Assembly (NCBI RefSeq): GCF_000177195.2
Contig: NC_015953.1
Span: forward strand, 3,162,001-3,226,000
DNA from: Streptomyces sp. SirexAA-E
Lineage (GTDB): Bacteria; Actinomycetota; Actinomycetes; Streptomycetales; Streptomycetaceae
Direction of reading: 5' to 3'
DNA: 64,000 nucleotides
This document shows, one piece after another, positions 54,790 through 63,456 of this stretch (its first letter is position 1; each line of letters opens with the position of its first letter). The position numbers and the translations under genes are program-made. The notes beneath the pieces were generated by a model. The model made no database searches, was not told the DNA's origin, and was given only the letters and a program-made list of their open reading frames with translations.

Positions 54790-55671
54790 TCAGGTCAGTT
54801 GGAGGAGTCCACGGAGAAGATCCCGGCTCTCCTCGGGGCCCGGGCTGTCCTCGTGGAGCCGTGCCATCGCCTTTTCGTACTGAGCGACTTCCTCCGGCTT
54901 GTCCAGATAGAGCGCACTTGTCAGCTGCTCCAGATAGACAATGTCCGACAGATCGGATTCCGGGAAACGCAGCATCGTAAATGCACCGCTCTCACCCGCG
55001 TGTCCGCCGAAACTGAACGGCATCACCTGCAACGTGATGTTCGGCTGCTCCGACATATCGATCAGATGCCGCAATTGCGCCCGCATCACCTCGCGTTCAC
55101 CGTACGGGCGGCGCAGGGCCGCCTCGTCGAGCACGGCGTGGAAGCGGGGGGCCCGCTCGGAGACGAGCGCCTTCTGCCGCTCCAGGCGCAGCGCCACGCG
55201 GCGGTCGACCTCGGCCGCCGAGGCGCCGGGCATGCCACGCGAGACGACCGCGTGGGCGTACGCCTCGGTCTGCAGCAGGCCGTGCACGAACTGGACTTCG
55301 TAGATCCGGATGAGCGAAGCCGCTCCCTCCAGACCGATATACGTCTGGAACCAGCCGGGCAGCACATCTCCGTAACTGTGCCACCAGCCCGCCACGTTGG
55401 CCTCGCGGGCCAGGCCGAGGAGCGAGTCCCGCTCCGCCTCGTCCACGACTCCGTACAGCGTCAGCAGGTCTTCGACATCCCTGGCCTTGAAGCTCACCCG
55501 TCCCAACTCCATGCGGCTGATCTTCGACTCGGAGGCGCGGATGGAGTAGCCGGCCGCCTCACGGGTGATGCCCCGCGACTCGCGCAACCGCCTGAGCTGT
55601 GAGCCCAGCAGGATGCGTCGCACCACAGATCCACTCGACTCGCCTGCCGACACCGGCACTGCCCTCCCCAT
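54790..55671 (-). CDS. XRE-family regulator with DUF5753 domain (WhiJ-like)
   Basis: 293 aa. The N-terminal Cro/CI helix-turn-helix (about 20-75) contains LGSQLRRLRESRGITREAAGYSI and ESKISRMELGRV. The C-terminal DUF5753 ligand-like domain (about 105-285) contains YIGLEGAASLIRIYEVQFVHGLLQT and FHAVLDEAALRR. Streptomyces has many copies of this type (WhiJ and relatives), usually beside a DUF397 gene and an anti-sigma-like ATPase gene, exactly as here. They tend to affect development and antibiotic synthesis. The neighbouring promoters share a repeated element that this protein could bind. Confidence 0.9.
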   Translation of the reverse strand: MGRAVPVSAGESSGSVVRRILLGSQLRRLRESRGITREAAGYSIRASESKISRMELGRVSFKARDVEDLLTLYGVVDEAERDSLLGLAREANVAGWWHSYGDVLPGWFQTYIGLEGAASLIRIYEVQFVHGLLQTEAYAHAVVSRGMPGASAAEVDRRVALRLERQKALVSERAPRFHAVLDEAALRRPYGEREVMRAQLRHLIDMSEQPNITLQVMPFSFGGHAGESGAFTMLRFPESDLSDIVYLEQLTSALYLDKPEEVAQYEKAMARLHEDSPGPEESRDLLRGLLQLT

Positions 55672-55839
55672 CGCTTCCCTTGCACCCGGGGCACCCCCGA
55701 ACCCCGGAGCCGGATTCTGCCACCAAAACGCTTCAGCCCGTACTCATTCGATTACGGAAATGGCAAGGGTTCCGAAAAGCTGCTGAACCGGTTGACGGAA
55801 GAAATGACCAAGAACCACCACGCTACCGGGCGAGTCCGG

Positions 55840-55870
55840 CGCGTGCACGTGCATCTGCCCTTGCATCTGC
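55840..55870 (+). promoter_or_regulatory. Shared regulatory element, copy 1 (upstream of the ATPase gene)
   Basis: Contains a 19-nt sequence, CGCGTGCACGTGCATCTGC (55840-55858), found again at the DUF397 promoter, and ends in a tandem 9-mer TGCATCTGC-CCT-TGCATCTGC (55850-55858, 55862-55870) with a 12-bp period. It lies in the 320-nt gap between the divergent XRE and ATPase genes, about 120 nt before the ATPase start. The rest of the gap shows only short GTGCCGCT direct repeats (55922-55965) and no gene. Confidence 0.65.
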
Positions 55871-55991
55871 TCTACGCATTGGGAACCATGGTCCCCGCGC
55901 ACCTGCGTGCTCGTTCGTGTTGTGCCGCTGTACCTCCGTAGTGCCGCTACCAGCAGTGCCGCTACAGCCGCGAATCCCGGGAGTGCCTCGC

Positions 55992-56579
55992 ATGGGGACG
56001 AATGGATCGACGATGCTCGAGCCGTTACGGCAGGGGCTTCCCCCCCTCGACCCCTCGGCGGTCGCGGGCTCCGCCTCGTGCACGCTGCCGCCGCGGTACG
56101 AAGCGGTGGGCGGGGCGCGGTCGTTCACGCGTACGACGCTGACCTCCTGGGACCTGGGCGACCGGTTCGACGACGTCGCACTGGTCGTCTCCGAGCTGGT
56201 CACCAATGCCCTGCGGCACGCGCTGCCGGCCGATCAGGCGCGCGAGCGCCACGACTGCTCGGTGCGGCTGCACCTGATGCGATGGACCTCCCGGCTGGTG
56301 TGCGCGGTGCGCGATCCCAGCCAGGAGAGCCCGGTGGCGGGCGAGGCGGCCGATTCCGCCGAGTCGGGCCGCGGGCTGTTCCTGGTGGAGTCGTTCAGCG
56401 ACTCCTGGGGGTGGCACCCGTCCCCCGCCCCGGTCGGCGACGCCCTGGGCGGCTCGCCGCGCGGCAAGGTGGTGTGGGCGCTGTTCCGCCTCGCGGACCA
56501 GATCTCCGTGGCGCCCGCCCCCGCGTTCCCGCTCCTGAGCGCGGCCAAGCAGGCCGAAGCCGTCCGCGACGGCGTGTAG
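55992..56579 (+). CDS. ATP-binding anti-sigma-factor-like protein (HATPase_c_2), TTA codon present
   Basis: 195 aa from ATG 55992 with GGGAG upstream; ATG 56013 is possible. GHKL ATPase fold: N box VSELVTNALRHAL near 60, VCAVRDPS and ESGRGLFLVESFSDSWGW near 125. It resembles RsbW/SpoIIAB-like serine kinases that bind sigma factors or anti-anti-sigma factors. Codon 12 (56025-56027) is TTA, so translation should need the bldA leucyl-tRNA, tying it to development. It is divergent from the XRE gene and convergent with the DUF397 gene, and shares a promoter element with the latter. Confidence 0.87.
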   Translation: MGTNGSTMLEPLRQGLPPLDPSAVAGSASCTLPPRYEAVGGARSFTRTTLTSWDLGDRFDDVALVVSELVTNALRHALPADQARERHDCSVRLHLMRWTSRLVCAVRDPSQESPVAGEAADSAESGRGLFLVESFSDSWGWHPSPAPVGDALGGSPRGKVVWALFRLADQISVAPAPAFPLLSAAKQAEAVRDGV

Positions 56580-56603
56580 GCCGGGGCGGATCGACGGGCG
56601 CGG

Positions 56604-56825
56604 TCAGCCGCCCGCCACCAGATGGTCGAACTCCCCGTCCTTGACGCCCAGCAGCAACGCCTCTATCTCCGCCGGCGTATAGACCAGGGCGGGCCCGTCC
56701 GGAAAGCGCGAGTTCCGCACCGCCACATTTCCGCCGGGCAGTTTCGCGAACTCCACGCAAGATCCTTGGGAGTTGCTGTGTCTGCTCTTCTGCCAGACCA
56801 CTCCGCGAAGCTCTGTGGCCGCCAT
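56604..56825 (-). CDS. DUF397-domain protein
   Basis: 73 aa from ATG 56825; a TTG 48 nt upstream would add 16 residues. The DUF397 pattern is complete: VVWQKSRHSNSQGSCVEFAKL, VAVRNSRFPDGPALVYTPAEIEALL. These short proteins accompany XRE/DUF5753 regulators throughout Streptomyces and are thought to act as their partner or antagonist. Here the gene lies next to the ATPase gene, tail to tail with 24 nt between, and not immediately beside the XRE gene. Confidence 0.85.
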   Translation of the reverse strand: MAATELRGVVWQKSRHSNSQGSCVEFAKLPGGNVAVRNSRFPDGPALVYTPAEIEALLLGVKDGEFDHLVAGG

Positions 56826-56908
56826 GCCGTTGTACACGTGGTGCACAGGACGCTCCCGAGTTACAAGGTGCAAGTGTCAACTAGCTCGGATCATAGCTGT
56901 GTTCATAT

Positions 56909-56939
56909 GCCGATGCATGAGCAGATGCACGTGCACGCG
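56909..56939 (-). promoter_or_regulatory. Shared regulatory element, copy 2 (upstream of the DUF397 gene)
   Basis: Read on the minus strand it has the same 19-nt sequence as copy 1 (56921-56939) followed by TGCATCTGC-TCA-TGCATCGGC, the same tandem 9-mer with the same 3-nt spacer. It lies 84 nt upstream of the DUF397 ATG and has the same orientation relative to its gene as copy 1 has to the ATPase gene. Confidence 0.65.
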
Positions 56940-57112
56940 GGGTGCGCACGCGACTACAGTTTCCCCTGCCCTTCTGCCCCGTCCGGACGCACTTCCCCCA
57001 GGAGAGACGAACGGAAGCGCAATAAGGCTCCCATTCACGGGAGTTGAAGGAAGCGCTTCCCATGAAGGCCCCGGTCACCGAGCGGTTCGGCGGCGCTTCG
57101 CGACGGACGGAT

Positions 57113-59206
57113 TCAGGACTTCCGGTTGGTGGAGCCCTCGAGCGCCCGCGAAAAGTCCTCCAGCGCCTCCACGAGCATGGCCGCGCCGTTGCGCAGGAAG
57201 GGGCCGGGCGGCGGCATCGCCTCCGGGTCCTCCTCGGGGAGGTCCCAGCGGGTCAGGACCCGCCGGGCCTGCTCCCAGTCCGGCACCCGGCGTTCGCGTA
57301 CGGCCTTCGCGCCTTGTTCGGCACTCCTGCGCAGTGCCTGGGCCAGCTCCGCGGCGCCGGGCACCGGATCGGCCGAGCGGGAGGGCAGATGGGCCTCCAT
57401 CAGCATCGCGACCCTGCCGAGCTGGGCGAGCGCCTGCTGGGCGTCGTCGGCGGCGGTCCGGGAGATGCCCCGGTGGCGTACCGGCTCGTGCTGGGCCGTC
57501 TCCAGCGCCTCCTGCCAGACGACACGCGCCTCACGCGTGGTGAGCAGCGCCCTGCGCACGTCCTCCGTGTTTCCGCCGGCCGGGTCGGCGTAGCGGTCGA
57601 GGACCGTCGCCGCGTAGGCGCTGTCCGTGAGGAGCCACTCGGCGAGCCGGTTGCGCAGCCTCGGGGTCTCCCAGGCGGGGAAGAGGGCGTACGAGACCAT
57701 CGCGAGCAGACCGCCGACCAGGGTCAGCAGGATGCGTTCCGGGACGGTCTGCGACCAGTCGTCACCCGCCATACCGAGCAGGAACACCACATAGGCGGAG
57801 ACGCAGACCTGGCCGACCGCGTACCCCGTGCGCATCAGCAGGTACATCAGCAGGGCGCAGAACACCGCGAGTCCGGCGGCGAGCCTGGCGTCCGGCTCGA
57901 AGGCCTGCACGATGCCCGTGGCGACCCCGACCCCGACCAGGGTTCCGCCGAACCGGGCCACCGAGCGGGAGTAGGTCTGGGAGAACTCCGGGCGCATCAC
58001 CATCACGGCCGTCATCGGCGCCCAGTACGCGTGACCGAGCGGCAGCGCCGTCCCCATCAGGTAGCCGGCTGCCGCGACCACCGAGACCCGGACGGCGTGC
58101 CGGAAGATCGGTGAGCTCCGGCGCAGCTCATGGCGCATCGCGGTCAGGACCACGGGGACCAGGCGCAGCAGGGTCGGGCGCCTGCGGGTCTCCAGATCGC
58201 CGCTGGGCGCCTCCTGGGTACCTGTGCCCTCGGCGATCTCCAGGACGTCGGCCAGCAGTACGTTGAGCCGGTCGGCGGCACGCCGGGGCGGACCGACGAG
58301 GATCACCTCGTTGTCCGGGGTCCGCAGGACGCCGAGGTCCGTCGGGGCGATGTGGACGGGTTCACCGAGCCGGATCGCGCGGGCCGCCGCGTCCAGCACG
58401 GAACCGGCCGCGGCGAGCATCTCGCGTACCCAGGCCCGTTCCAGTCCCTCGGCGGGCACCCCCAGCGCCGGGTCCGCCAGCGAGGCCAGCACCGGCCGCA
58501 GCCGCTCGGCGATCTTGCGGGCGCCGTGCAGCTCGGCGGGGCGCCGACGGGCCTGCGCGGGGGTGACGGCCGCCGCGCTGCGGGCGGTCATCAGCGGCAC
58601 CGGGTCGAAGTGGGCGACCGGGTCGTCGCGCAGCCGGCGGGCGTAGTCGGCCTCGGCGGCCAGCGCGTCGGCGAGCGCGTCGCGTTGGGCGCCCCATCTG
58701 CGGATCGGGAACAGCACGATCAGGGACGCCTGGACGAGACCGCCGACCGCCATCATGGCGGCGTGCGCGGCGGCGTCCGCCACGGACGTCGGCAGCGTGA
58801 CCGTGACCAGCATGATCGATACGTTGGAGGCCGCGATGATGCCCCCCGTCGAGCCCGCCGCCCAGGACATCCCGGCGGCGAACGTCCACAGGACCAGCAC
58901 CGCCACGAAGAGACCGGTGTGCGAGACGGTGACGTAGCCGACGAAGGTCGACACGGCCAGGCTGGCCCCGGAGACCAGCGCGAGCACCGGGCGGGGACGC
59001 CAACTGCGCTGGAAGGTGGCGATGGCCGCCTGGAACGCCCCGAAGGCGGAACTGGCCGCGATGGCGGGGCCGAAGACCGCGAGTGCGAACCCGACGACGA
59101 GGGCGAGGCCCGCGGCACCGCGCAACGCGATGAGCGGCTCGAGCCGTTTGCGCTCGATGGTGAATCCGGAGCGGGCGGTCTCTTTCAGCGCCCGGAGCCA
59201 GCTCAT
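57113..59206 (-). CDS. FUSC-family inner-membrane protein
   Basis: 697 aa. Two blocks of about six transmembrane helices (about 28-170 and 380-525) are each followed by a cytoplasmic helical domain, the fusaric-acid-resistance/YccS layout. The second block contains the FUSC_2 motif YWAPMTAVMVMRPEFSQTYSRSVARFGGTLVGV. Members are linked to aromatic-acid efflux in proteobacteria. The role in actinobacteria is not defined. Stand-alone gene, followed by about 290 nt containing the DUF397 promoter element. Confidence 0.88.
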   Translation of the reverse strand: MSWLRALKETARSGFTIERKRLEPLIALRGAAGLALVVGFALAVFGPAIAASSAFGAFQAAIATFQRSWRPRPVLALVSGASLAVSTFVGYVTVSHTGLFVAVLVLWTFAAGMSWAAGSTGGIIAASNVSIMLVTVTLPTSVADAAAHAAMMAVGGLVQASLIVLFPIRRWGAQRDALADALAAEADYARRLRDDPVAHFDPVPLMTARSAAAVTPAQARRRPAELHGARKIAERLRPVLASLADPALGVPAEGLERAWVREMLAAAGSVLDAAARAIRLGEPVHIAPTDLGVLRTPDNEVILVGPPRRAADRLNVLLADVLEIAEGTGTQEAPSGDLETRRRPTLLRLVPVVLTAMRHELRRSSPIFRHAVRVSVVAAAGYLMGTALPLGHAYWAPMTAVMVMRPEFSQTYSRSVARFGGTLVGVGVATGIVQAFEPDARLAAGLAVFCALLMYLLMRTGYAVGQVCVSAYVVFLLGMAGDDWSQTVPERILLTLVGGLLAMVSYALFPAWETPRLRNRLAEWLLTDSAYAATVLDRYADPAGGNTEDVRRALLTTREARVVWQEALETAQHEPVRHRGISRTAADDAQQALAQLGRVAMLMEAHLPSRSADPVPGAAELAQALRRSAEQGAKAVRERRVPDWEQARRVLTRWDLPEEDPEAMPPPGPFLRNGAAMLVEALEDFSRALEGSTNRKS

Positions 59207-59315
59207 GGGCCGAGCCTAACCGCAAACCGCCGTGATCCAGGCATACGCCACCCAGCCCGGCCCGGGGCACCCGGTGGAGCAGCGATCGGGGCCCGTCGGG
59301 GCCTGCCGAAGGCCC

Positions 59316-60494
59316 TCAGCGATCGATCCCGGGCGCGTGAGGGCCCATCCTGGCCCGGTCCGCGGCAGCCGTACCGTGCGTCCAGCCCTCGGCGTCGCTC
59401 ACTCCGCGCACCCGGGACGTGGTGGTACGGGGGAACATCCGCTCGGCGGTCTCGGTGACGGCGACGTCCCGGGCCGCCAGCACGGGCAGCAGCCCACCCG
59501 GGGCGTCACCGGCCGCTCCGGCGGAGCCCGCGTCGGCGTCGGCCGCCGCGGTGACCCGGGCGGTGTCCGCCGCGAGCCGACTGCCGAGGCGCTGGGCGTA
59601 CGCCATCAGGAAGGACTGCCGGAAGGTCTTGGTCCGCTTACGCCCGCCGGCTCGTTGGCCGGCCTCCGCCTTGGTCATGGCGGCGGTGCCCTGGACCAGC
59701 AGTGAGGTGAAGAGCAGTTCGACGGCCTCCAGGTCAGCCTCGAAGCCGACGACCGTGGTGAAGCCCAGGTCGCTGTCCCACACCGCGCGGCAGCGGTTCG
59801 CCGAGGCGACGGAGTCGAGCAGGACCGCCTTCGCGCTCTCGTACGGGGCGTCGACGCCGATCCGGCGTGCTCCCGGGCCGTCGGCGGCATGCGTACGGGC
59901 GGCGAGCAGCGCCTCGTCGATGCTGTGCCGGGCCATGAGCTCCTGCGCCTTGGTGGTGAGCGCCTCCGCCTCCTCGGGGAAACCGGTCGCCTCCGCCTTG
60001 GCGAGCAGGGCCCGGATGCGGGTGAGCATGCGGGGTTCGCCGTGCGCGGGCGGCCGGTGCGGGGCGTCGGCGACGCGGCCGGGCGGCGGGCCCACGGGTT
60101 CGATCGCCGGGAGCCGGAGCAGCAGCCGGTACAGCTCCAGCATCGCGGAGGCGTAGCCGAAGCGGTCGGGCCTGTTGCGGGGCGCGGGGGCCGGGAGTTC
60201 GGCGATCTGGTCGGCCCAGCGGGGCGGCAGCCGGTCGTACCGGCCGGTCTCGGCGGTGATCAGGGCGGCGGCGAGCGCGGCCCGGTTCTCGTCCAGCTCG
60301 CGCCGGACGATCCGTACGACGTCGGCGGGCTGCCAGCCGCGCTCCCAGGCCCGCCGGACGAACTCCTCGCCCCTGCGGTGCGCCGCGTCGTCGGCGGACG
60401 GGTCGGCGGCCAGGAGGGAGGCGCCGGTGTCCAGACCGGCGTCGTCCGCCGAGTAGAGGGCCGCCGCGCACGCCTGGTCGATCACCGGTTCCAT
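59316..60494 (-). CDS. DUF2786-domain protein, unknown function
   Basis: 392 aa, soluble. Residues about 155-195 match DUF2786 (RIRALLAKAEATGFPEEAEALTTKAQELMARHSID), a helical motif also found next to SprT-like or phage proteins. The N-terminal 130 residues are Ala/Asp/Arg-rich helices (RGEEFVRRAWERGWQPADVVRIVRREL). The region about 210-330 includes a basic GGRKRTKTFRQSFLMAYAQRL segment that could contact nucleic acid. No catalytic motif is recognised. Separated by 227 nt from the divergent polymerase gene. Confidence 0.8.
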   Translation of the reverse strand: MEPVIDQACAAALYSADDAGLDTGASLLAADPSADDAAHRRGEEFVRRAWERGWQPADVVRIVRRELDENRAALAAALITAETGRYDRLPPRWADQIAELPAPAPRNRPDRFGYASAMLELYRLLLRLPAIEPVGPPPGRVADAPHRPPAHGEPRMLTRIRALLAKAEATGFPEEAEALTTKAQELMARHSIDEALLAARTHAADGPGARRIGVDAPYESAKAVLLDSVASANRCRAVWDSDLGFTTVVGFEADLEAVELLFTSLLVQGTAAMTKAEAGQRAGGRKRTKTFRQSFLMAYAQRLGSRLAADTARVTAAADADAGSAGAAGDAPGGLLPVLAARDVAVTETAERMFPRTTTSRVRGVSDAEGWTHGTAAADRARMGPHAPGIDR

Positions 60495-60721
60495 CAGGTC
60501 AGAGTAGGCCGCGTCCGGCCGCTCACCGCTCCGGGGAGCACCCCCGGGGGTGCGGCACGGGCTTGCCGCGCACCTGCCCGGACTCGCCGAGCGACCGGGC
60601 CGTCACCGCGTCCCGGAGCGCGAGGACCCGGCCGCCTGCCGACGGACGGCCTGCGTGCGTTCGCGCGGCCGCCGCCTCTTCGTCCCCGTCACTGTCGGTG
60701 CCGGGTGCGAGACTCACCCCC

Positions 60722-62428
60722 ATGACCGGACGCTGGGCCCTGGCACCCACGGAAGGGGGCGGTGCGCGCCTCGTCCCGCTGGGGCGTGACGGCCTGCCCA
60801 CCGGCCCCGAGCTGGCCGAGCCCGATCTCGTCGAGGCGGTCCGCTCCCGCCCCGACGTGGTCCGCTGGGTCTGGCGGTCGACGGCCGAGATCTACCCCCG
60901 GCTGCTCGCGGCGGGCGTCCGCGTCGAGCGGTGCTACGACATCGAATGCGCGGAGCAGTTGCTGCTCGGCCACGAGGGGCGGCTCGGCGAGCCCCGTTCC
61001 GCCGCCGCGGCCCTGGCCCGGCTGCGCGACGCGCCGGTGCCGCCCGATCCCCCGCCCCGCTCGGCCGAGCCCGGCTCCCAGTCCTCCCTCTTCGATCCGC
61101 CGTCCGGCACCACCGTGCCGTTCGACGCCCTGCTCCAGGTCTACGCCGGGCAGGTGCGCCGGCACGACGCGGCGGAGCACCCGGACAGGATGCGGCTGCT
61201 CACGGCCTCCGAGTCGGCCGGCCTGCTGGTCGCCGCCGAGATGCACCGGTCAGGTCTGCCCTGGCGCGCCGACGTGCACCGGGAGGTCCTGGACGAGTTG
61301 CTGGGCGAGCGGTACGCGGGCGGCGGCGAGCCCCGCAGGCTGGCCGAGGCGGCGGACGAGGTGTCGGCGGCGTTCGGCAGACGGGTGCGCCCCGACCTGC
61401 CCGCCGATGTCGTGAAGGCCTTCGCCCAGGCCGGGATCAAGGTGCGGTCGACCCGTCGCTGGGAGCTGGAGAAGGTGGACCACCCGGCGGTGGAACCGCT
61501 GATCCGCTACAAGAAGCTGTACCGCGTCTGGACGGCACACGGCTGGAGTTGGCTCACGGACTGGGTGCGGGAAGGCCGTTTCCGGCCGGAGTACCAGCCG
61601 GGCGGCACGGTCAGCGGGCGCTGGACGACCAACGGCGGCGGGGCCCTCCAGATCCCCCGGGTGATACGGCAGGCGGTCGTCGCCGACCCGGGATGGCGCC
61701 TGGTGGTGGCGGACGCCGACCAGATGGAGCCGCGCGTGCTGGCCGCGATCTCCCGCGACCGGGGGCTGATGGAGGTGGCCGGCCATGAGGGCGACCTGTA
61801 CACGGCCCTGTCCGACCGGGCCTTCCACGGCGACCGGGACCACGCCAAGATCGCCCTGCTCGGCGCCGTCTACGGGCAGACCTCCGGCGACGGCCTGAAG
61901 AACCTGGCGGCCCTGCGCCGGAGGTTCCCGCACGCCGTCGCCTACGTCGACGAGGCGGCGAAGGCGGGCGAGGAGGGCCGTCTCGTCCGCACCTGGCTCG
62001 GCCGCACGAGCCCGCCCGCGGCCGGCGCCGGGGAGAGCGAGGAGGCGGGCATCCCTCAGGAGTCCGGTGACCCCGCGCCCGGGGAGAGCGCCGGAGAGTA
62101 CGGGTTCACCCCGGGCTACGCCTCGTCCGACTCCCGTGCCCGCGGCCGGTTCACCCGTAACTTCGTCGTCCAGGGGAGCGCCGCGGACTGGGCTCTGCTG
62201 CTCCTGGCGGCACTCCGGCGGACGCTGGCCGCCGGGCGGATGCGGGCCGAGCTGGTCTTCTTCCAGCACGACGAGGTGATCGTGCACTGCCCGGCACGGG
62301 AGGCGCCGGCGGTGGTGGAGGCGATCCGGGCGGCCGGGGAACTGGCGGGGCTGACGGCGTTCGGTGAGACCCCGGTGCGGTTCCCGTTCACCACGGCGGT
62401 CGTGGAGCGGTACTCGGACGCCAAGTAG
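60722..62428 (+). CDS. Stand-alone family A DNA polymerase with degenerate exonuclease region
   Basis: 568 aa from ATG 60722. The C-terminal polymerase domain (about 160-568) has motif A VVADADQMEPRVLA (Asp331; the usual DYSQIE reads DADQME), motif B RDHAKIALLGAVYG (Arg372, Lys376, Tyr384) and motif C FFQHDEVIVH (His516-Asp517-Glu518), so synthesis should be possible. A 45-residue Glu/Gly/Pro insert lies near 430-475. The N-terminal 150 residues sit where the 3'-5' exonuclease would be, but its DxE and later Asp motifs are not evident. No 5' nuclease domain. Actinobacterial family, often annotated bifunctional. Confidence 0.88.
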   Translation: MTGRWALAPTEGGGARLVPLGRDGLPTGPELAEPDLVEAVRSRPDVVRWVWRSTAEIYPRLLAAGVRVERCYDIECAEQLLLGHEGRLGEPRSAAAALARLRDAPVPPDPPPRSAEPGSQSSLFDPPSGTTVPFDALLQVYAGQVRRHDAAEHPDRMRLLTASESAGLLVAAEMHRSGLPWRADVHREVLDELLGERYAGGGEPRRLAEAADEVSAAFGRRVRPDLPADVVKAFAQAGIKVRSTRRWELEKVDHPAVEPLIRYKKLYRVWTAHGWSWLTDWVREGRFRPEYQPGGTVSGRWTTNGGGALQIPRVIRQAVVADPGWRLVVADADQMEPRVLAAISRDRGLMEVAGHEGDLYTALSDRAFHGDRDHAKIALLGAVYGQTSGDGLKNLAALRRRFPHAVAYVDEAAKAGEEGRLVRTWLGRTSPPAAGAGESEEAGIPQESGDPAPGESAGEYGFTPGYASSDSRARGRFTRNFVVQGSAADWALLLLAALRRTLAAGRMRAELVFFQHDEVIVHCPAREAPAVVEAIRAAGELAGLTAFGETPVRFPFTTAVVERYSDAK

Positions 62429-62459
62429 GAGGCGGGGCACCGCCGGTGGCGGGGGAAGA

Positions 62460-62490
62460 GCCCGGACCGGGACGATCCCCCGGTCCGGGC
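62460..62490. terminator. Convergent hairpin terminator
   Basis: GCCCGGACCGGG (62460-62471) pairs perfectly with CCCGGTCCGGGC (62479-62490), loop of 7 nt, between the ends of the polymerase and dioxygenase genes. Confidence 0.82.
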
Positions 62491-62503
62491 CGGTGCCGCT
62501 TCT

Positions 62504-63379
62504 CTACCCGCGTTCCCACAACGCGGGGACCAGCGGCGGCTCCCACCCCGCGACGGCCGTGTGCGCCTGGAGGCAGCGGTAGGAACCGCCGCCGTAGGTC
62601 ACCCGGTCACCCGCGCGGTAGGTGGTCCCGGCCGCCCAGCCGCCCCCTCCCGGAGGGTCGGTGGGCGGATCGGTGGGATCCGGCTGCTGGGCCACGTCGA
62701 GGACGAAGTCGAACGTGCCCTCCCGCCCCGGCCCGGCGGAACGGACGTTCATCAGCAGCGCCGGGTCGAAGAGGGCGTCCGTCGTGTTGCGCGGTTCGCC
62801 GGGGAAGTAGAGCTGCGTGGTCAGCACGGGCCGTCCGGGCGCCTGCGCCTTCACATGGATGTGGCGGGTGCGCCCGGGGTACAGGCCGGGCACGATCGTC
62901 CTCAGCGTGAACGACCCGTCGGCACCGGTGAACTGGTGCCCGCGGAAGGCGAACCCGGTCATGTCGTAGGCCCCGCCGGTGTCCGCCTGCCAGAAGTCCA
63001 GGAGCACCCCGGTCAGGGGCTTGCAGGCCCGGCCGAAGACGTATCCGCTCACGGTGAGCGGCACGCCCGGGGTGGAGGACGTCACCAGGCTGGTGCGCGG
63101 CGGGGAGTCGGGTTTGAAGTAGGGGCCCTCCATCTGGTCGGGGGTCGGGTCGTCACCGTCGTCGCAGGCAGGCGTCGGTGCCAGGGGTACGGCGCCGGCT
63201 CCCGTGTCCCGGGCCAGCGCCGCACCCCCGCCCGCGACCAGGGGGACGGCGCTCGCCGCGACGGCCGCCCGCAGGAGGCTCTTGCGGCTGATCGGGCGGC
63301 CGCCGCGAGCGGTCAGCCGGGGGTCGGTGCGGGGGCTGCCGCCGGGCTCTTCCGGGGGCACCGCTGATCTCTCGGTCAT
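62504..63379 (-). CDS. Secreted intradiol ring-cleavage dioxygenase with C-terminal CBM5/12-type module
   Basis: 291 aa from ATG 63379 with GAGGAA upstream. A Tat-like signal (GRPISRKSLLRAAVAASAVPLVAGGGAALA, residues about 27-56) is followed by the dioxygenase core with EGPYFKPD, GGAYDMTG and GLYPGRTRHIHVKA. The Tyr and His residues in these blocks are the expected non-haem Fe(III) ligands. A TDPPTDPP linker leads to a 44-residue aromatic-rich binding module (WAAGTTYRAGDRVTYGG...). The architecture matches a secreted catechol-cleaving, lignocellulose-associated enzyme known from Streptomyces sp. SirexAA-E. Confidence 0.9.
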   Translation of the reverse strand: MTERSAVPPEEPGGSPRTDPRLTARGGRPISRKSLLRAAVAASAVPLVAGGGAALARDTGAGAVPLAPTPACDDGDDPTPDQMEGPYFKPDSPPRTSLVTSSTPGVPLTVSGYVFGRACKPLTGVLLDFWQADTGGAYDMTGFAFRGHQFTGADGSFTLRTIVPGLYPGRTRHIHVKAQAPGRPVLTTQLYFPGEPRNTTDALFDPALLMNVRSAGPGREGTFDFVLDVAQQPDPTDPPTDPPGGGGWAAGTTYRAGDRVTYGGGSYRCLQAHTAVAGWEPPLVPALWERG

Positions 63380-63384
63380 GGCTG

Positions 63385-63456
63385 GTTCCTCGGTGGGGTC
63401 GTCGTCCTCGGCGTACTCGGGTTCCTCGGTGGGGTCGTCGTCCTCGGCGTACTCGG
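63385..63456. repeat. 36-bp perfect tandem duplication between the protease and dioxygenase genes
   Basis: Two identical 36-bp units (63385-63420, 63421-63456) are followed by about 9-10 nt of a third. They fill most of the 100-nt gap. Each unit contains GAGGAAC on the minus strand, so the dioxygenase ribosome site is duplicated. In the frame of the dioxygenase start, each unit reads PEYAEDDDPTEE without any start codon. Confidence 0.9.

Noticed and set aside
56851..56886. TTGACA near the DUF397 gene as a housekeeping -35 box
   Set aside because: No acceptable -10 hexamer occurs at 16-19 nt spacing, so it is not called as a promoter.
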